Position numbers and translations under genes: made by a program. From contig JBBISA010000057.1 in NCBI GenBank assembly GCA_037441525.1, positions 1 to 25,603 on the forward strand: a stretch of 25,603 nt of DNA, in the 5' to 3' direction. Source of the stretch: SKVR01 sp037441525 (GTDB lineage: Bacteria > Bacteroidota > Bacteroidia > Bacteroidales > UBA7960). This document shows, piece after piece, positions 23,125 to 25,603 of the stretch (positions are counted from its first letter, which is position 1; every line of letters starts with the position of its first letter). Under the pieces are notes generated by a model, which did no database searches, was not told the DNA's origin, and worked only from the letters and a program-made list of their open reading frames with translations.

Positions 23125-24630
23125 TTAGTGCACATGCCCGGCATGGGGATCGAGGGATGATGAAGTGGCAGCAATTTTCACCAGGATAGCTCCACGGGTA
23201 ACCACACGCTCGTTTTCATTCAATCCGTTGAGCACAGCAGTATACTTGCCATCTGACGGGCCCGGCACTACCTGTCTTTTTTCAAAACTTTCAGGATGTA
23301 TCTGCACCATCACAAAGTAGTTGCCCTGCTCTTCCAGTATTGCTGAGTTGGGCACTGCCAAATATTTTTCTGTTGATGAAACCGTAAGAAACACATCGGT
23401 AAGCGACCCCGGCAGCCATCCTGGTTGTGGGCTTGTTTTAATATGAACGGCCAACATAAGATTGTTGGGATTTACGCTTTGCGAAACAGATAATATTCTG
23501 CCATTAAGTTCTTCAAGTGTGCGGGTATTTCCATCAGGGCCGGTAATATTGGCGCCCCTTATGTTTTGAAGTTGAGATGCATATCGTTGCTGAACTGGGG
23601 CCTTTATTACCAGATTGTTGTTGCGGATAATAACAGCAATGGGCTGACCTGGTTCAACAAATTGTCCGTTGGCAACATGCAATTGTGCCAGGTGCCCGGC
23701 AAAAGGGCTTCTGACCACCTGGCCGGTTTCCGAAAAATTTCTGGAAAGATTGTCGAAAATGGCACGAACATTCTCGAAATCATTTCTTGCCTGCAATAAT
23801 TCCCGCTCACTTATTATGCGCTCTTCAGCAAGTTTGCTTACCCGTTCATAATCGGCTCTGGCCCTTTCGAAATTATTGCGGGCCTCGCGATACCGCAGGG
23901 TGGCATTGCCTTCAGCCAACCCGTCGCCCGATATGGTAAGCAAAACTTCACCATTTTGCAGCAAAATTCCATCATATAGCGACGTATTCACCATTTTTAC
24001 AATTCCTTGTGTAGCCGCCGTAAGGGTTTGCTGATCAGCCTGGGTGGGTTGTATTTCCCCTACGGTTCTGATTACCGGGCCCATTTGTTGCCTACCAGCT
24101 ATATGTGTGGCAAAGTCAACCAGCCACGATTGTTCCTTGGTAAAACTGATGGCAGCAGGATGAGATACCATGTTATCGATAGCATAATGTAAGGCGTCGT
24201 GCTCATCATCAAAGATCATCACTTCCCCGCCTTCAATTTTAAAGGTTCTTCCTTCGGTTTCCACATCAAAAAATATTCTGCCTGGCCCGCTCACTTCTGG
24301 TTGAAGCTGAAAGCGATAAATGCCAGGTTTTGCCGGTGTGACGATTGTTTTTCTCACTCCCTGACTGCCGGTAATAAGGCTTAGGGTAATTTTCCCGCTC
24401 TCAAGGGGTTTGAAATCATCGAGCCAGGTAAAGTGAGCCAGTATCTCCGATGTTTTTCCGGCAACAAAGGGATCAGCTTCAGCAAATATCTCCAGTTCGT
24501 CACTATAGGCAATTATCAGTATTTTGGCATCATCCTGCTCGTGGTCATGCTCAAGGTTGTGGTTTTGGGAGTGATTGCAGCCCTGCATCAGCAGGCCAAT
24601 AAGCAATCCGGTAATTATTTTTCCTTTCAT
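23125..24630 (-). CDS. RND periplasmic adaptor lipoprotein (CusB/CzcB-like)
   Basis: This 501-residue membrane-fusion protein links the RND pump to the TolC channel. The signal peptide ends in a lipobox (LLMQGC, Cys18), so it should be lipid-anchored. A His/Asp-rich stretch follows directly (NHSQNHNLEHDHEQDD) and the protein ends DPHAGHVH, giving possible metal-binding tails at both ends. An extra N-terminal domain (about 35-165) precedes the barrel-sandwich, helical hairpin (YREARNNFERARADYERVSKL) and beta-barrel parts. GHLAQLHVANGQFVEPGQPI is the second lipoyl half. I start at ATG 24630, where the lipoprotein signal begins, not at the longer frame to 24696. It lies 72 bases after the His-rich lipoprotein gene. 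Confidence 0.92.
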   Translation of the reverse strand: MKGKIITGLLIGLLMQGCNHSQNHNLEHDHEQDDAKILIIAYSDELEIFAEADPFVAGKTSEILAHFTWLDDFKPLESGKITLSLITGSQGVRKTIVTPAKPGIYRFQLQPEVSGPGRIFFDVETEGRTFKIEGGEVMIFDDEHDALHYAIDNMVSHPAAISFTKEQSWLVDFATHIAGRQQMGPVIRTVGEIQPTQADQQTLTAATQGIVKMVNTSLYDGILLQNGEVLLTISGDGLAEGNATLRYREARNNFERARADYERVSKLAEERIISERELLQARNDFENVRAIFDNLSRNFSETGQVVRSPFAGHLAQLHVANGQFVEPGQPIAVIIRNNNLVIKAPVQQRYASQLQNIRGANITGPDGNTRTLEELNGRILSVSQSVNPNNLMLAVHIKTSPQPGWLPGSLTDVFLTVSSTEKYLAVPNSAILEEQGNYFVMVQIHPESFEKRQVVPGPSDGKYTAVLNGLNENERVVTRGAILVKIAATSSSLDPHAGHVH

Positions 24631-24702
24631 TGGTTCAGTTCTTTTGGGAAAAAGGATGTTGCAACGGACAACCTTTTTTACATCTGTCTGTTGCAATCCT
24701 GA

Positions 24703-24957
24703 TTAATGCGTGTGAGGTTTTGAGTTTGAATGATCATGGTTATGATCATGATCACTGTCTTCTCCATGGGTGTGAGTAACTGTTTCGGTTCCGTCTTCGT
24801 TCACAACAAACGATTCCTGCCCGGCAGGTTTTTCGCTGTGATCATGCGTTGAATCTGTACACCCGCTGTGGGTGTTATTTTCTGAATTGGTTTGGGTAGC
24901 TGCACCACATGAAACGAGCAAAAATAGTATGGCGAAAAAATAGGCTATTCTTTTCAT
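24703..24957 (-). CDS. His-rich metal-binding lipoprotein
   Basis: This 84-residue lipoprotein has a signal peptide ending LLVSCG (lipid-anchored Cys17) and a mature part with eleven His residues in pairs: THDH, THTH, DHDHNHDH and a terminal HTH. The His/Asp clusters suggest loose binding of zinc, nickel, cobalt or similar ions in the periplasm. It lies between the first gene of the operon and the adaptor, so it may hand metal to the pump or buffer the periplasm; that role is inference. The rest is low-complexity and I recognise no family domain. The adaptor protein also bears His-rich ends, which fits a shared metal-handling theme. Confidence 0.82.
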   Translation of the reverse strand: MKRIAYFFAILFLLVSCGAATQTNSENNTHSGCTDSTHDHSEKPAGQESFVVNEDGTETVTHTHGEDSDHDHNHDHSNSKPHTH

Positions 24958-25095
24958 TGTTAATTGCTTAATATTAAACTACTAACTCACGATTGAAATA
25001 CCATGAGTTCTTAAAATTCCAAATCCGAGGCGTTGAAATGAATCCTTAATTGTGGCACAAAACCACAAAGTAATCTAACGCAGGGGAAGGGTAAA

Positions 25096-25518
25096 TTAAG
25101 CAACCGGGGGAGCCCGCATTCCATGAATGGGTGCGGCAAATAAGTCAGGTTTGTTTTCTCTGAATGGTGTTTGCCTGAAGGGCAGGGCAGAGAGGAACAA
25201 AATGCCTGATGGGATTTGACCTGGGAAAAAAACAAAATTCTGCCAGGATGAACTTTCAGGGTGAAGGTTATTTTGGAGAAAGCCATACTCATTGTGATTG
25301 GCTGGGATGAGAATGAGTTGAAGAGCCAGTATACAACAAGCATCCTGGTCAGAAGGAGAATCCTCTTTCGGTTCATTCTGCTGGTTGTGGTTCGACTGGC
25401 ACGCCGAATGTTCGAAGCAGATATTTTCCTGGTGATGGCGATGGGGGATAACATCGTGCACCAGCATCACTGAAAAAGCGATGAGAAGTAAGATAGCCGG
25501 TGCGATGTTTTTCTTCAT
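25096..25518 (-). CDS. Small exported or membrane-anchored His/Cys protein heading the metal efflux operon
   Basis: This 140-residue protein starts with a hydrophobic segment (MKKNIAPAILLLIAFSVMLVHDV), followed by IPHRHHQENICFEHSAC and a CC pair in QDACCILALQ. From memory it resembles the short His/Cys-bearing proteins that often precede RND metal efflux genes in Bacteroidetes; I cannot name the family securely. The N-terminus could be a membrane anchor or an uncleaved signal, placing the His/Cys motif in the periplasm, where it might sense or bind metal. The C-terminal half has PFRQTPFREN and ends APPVA. The start at 25518 has a matching promoter box just upstream and no earlier in-frame start within that short distance. 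It is the first gene of the unit. Confidence 0.72.
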   Translation of the reverse strand: MKKNIAPAILLLIAFSVMLVHDVIPHRHHQENICFEHSACQSNHNQQNEPKEDSPSDQDACCILALQLILIPANHNEYGFLQNNLHPESSSWQNFVFFPGQIPSGILFLSALPFRQTPFRENKPDLFAAPIHGMRAPPVA

Positions 25519-25534
25519 AAATGAAATGATGGTG

Positions 25535-25542
25535 CAAATTTA
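25535..25542 (-). promoter_or_regulatory. Candidate -7 box of the metal efflux operon
   Basis: On the minus strand this reads TAAATTTG, an exact TAnnTTTG match, 16 bases before the first start codon. No clear -33 TTG was seen at the usual spacing, and no metal-regulator operator could be recognised. Confidence 0.55.
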
Positions 25543-25603
25543 GTGTTTTTGGGTAGTATAAAAAAGATTGTGTAAACACTCATAAATGCAATTAGATAAT
25601 GCT

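Noticed and set aside
25011..25454. 147-codon minus-strand frame overlapping the first gene of the efflux unit
   Set aside because: It is rich in Arg/Ser/Pro as out-of-frame translations are, and lacks the hydrophobic start and promoter spacing of the 25096-25518 gene.

Overview
The window looks like a chromosomal segment of a Bacteroidetes (Bacteroidales-like) bacterium. The evidence is a T9SS-type C-terminal sorting domain on a BspA-type repeat protein, TAnnTTTG-type -7 promoter boxes in front of several genes, very weak Shine-Dalgarno use with one striking exception, and several protein families typical of that phylum (a TIGR02757/DUF2400 protein, a kinase-RapZ fusion, an AddB-like PD-(D/E)XK protein). 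No rRNA, tRNA, CRISPR array, prophage or intact insertion sequence was seen.

Layout. 1-186: 5' end of a conserved uncharacterised gene (minus). 470-943: guanine deaminase (minus). 944-1532: a gene-free stretch with nested inverted repeats and the promoter of dgt. 1533-3625: a two-gene plus-strand unit, dGTPase then a TIGR02757 protein. 3654-4423: a decayed REP-associated transposase (RAYT) framed by inverted copies of a two-hairpin unit. 4478-4753: a 91-residue protein of unknown function with a perfect AGGAGG. 5105-8212 (minus): aldo/keto reductase, PAS-containing NarL-type sensor kinase and LuxR-type response regulator, closely spaced. 8397-8506: two palindromic repeats. 8659-9432: LytTR response regulator, ending in a shared terminator that faces a small secreted protein (9481-9828, minus).

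10042-15539 (minus): a sugar kinase fused to a RapZ C-terminal domain, a 41-residue Cys-rich protein, a MurU-like nucleotidyltransferase and an AddB-like nuclease. The kinase and nucleotidyltransferase look like an AmgK/MurU pair that returns cell-wall amino sugars to UDP-sugars. The fused RapZ domain, known in E. coli as a glucosamine-6-phosphate sensor, suggests built-in feedback. 15540-16027 is a cluster of hairpins without genes. 16028-17989: large secreted BspA-like repeat protein. 17990-18795: a long gap with little in it.

18796-25518 (minus): a five-gene heavy-metal efflux unit: a His/Cys-bearing small protein, a His-rich lipoprotein, an RND periplasmic adaptor, a CusA/CzcA-family RND pump and a TolC-like outer-membrane channel, with a good promoter box just upstream of the first gene.

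The most interesting items are the kinase-RapZ fusion beside a MurU-like gene, the RAYT relic with inverted, covarying hairpin pairs, the nested palindromic element near 1.1-1.3 kb, and two small genes (41 and 91 residues).
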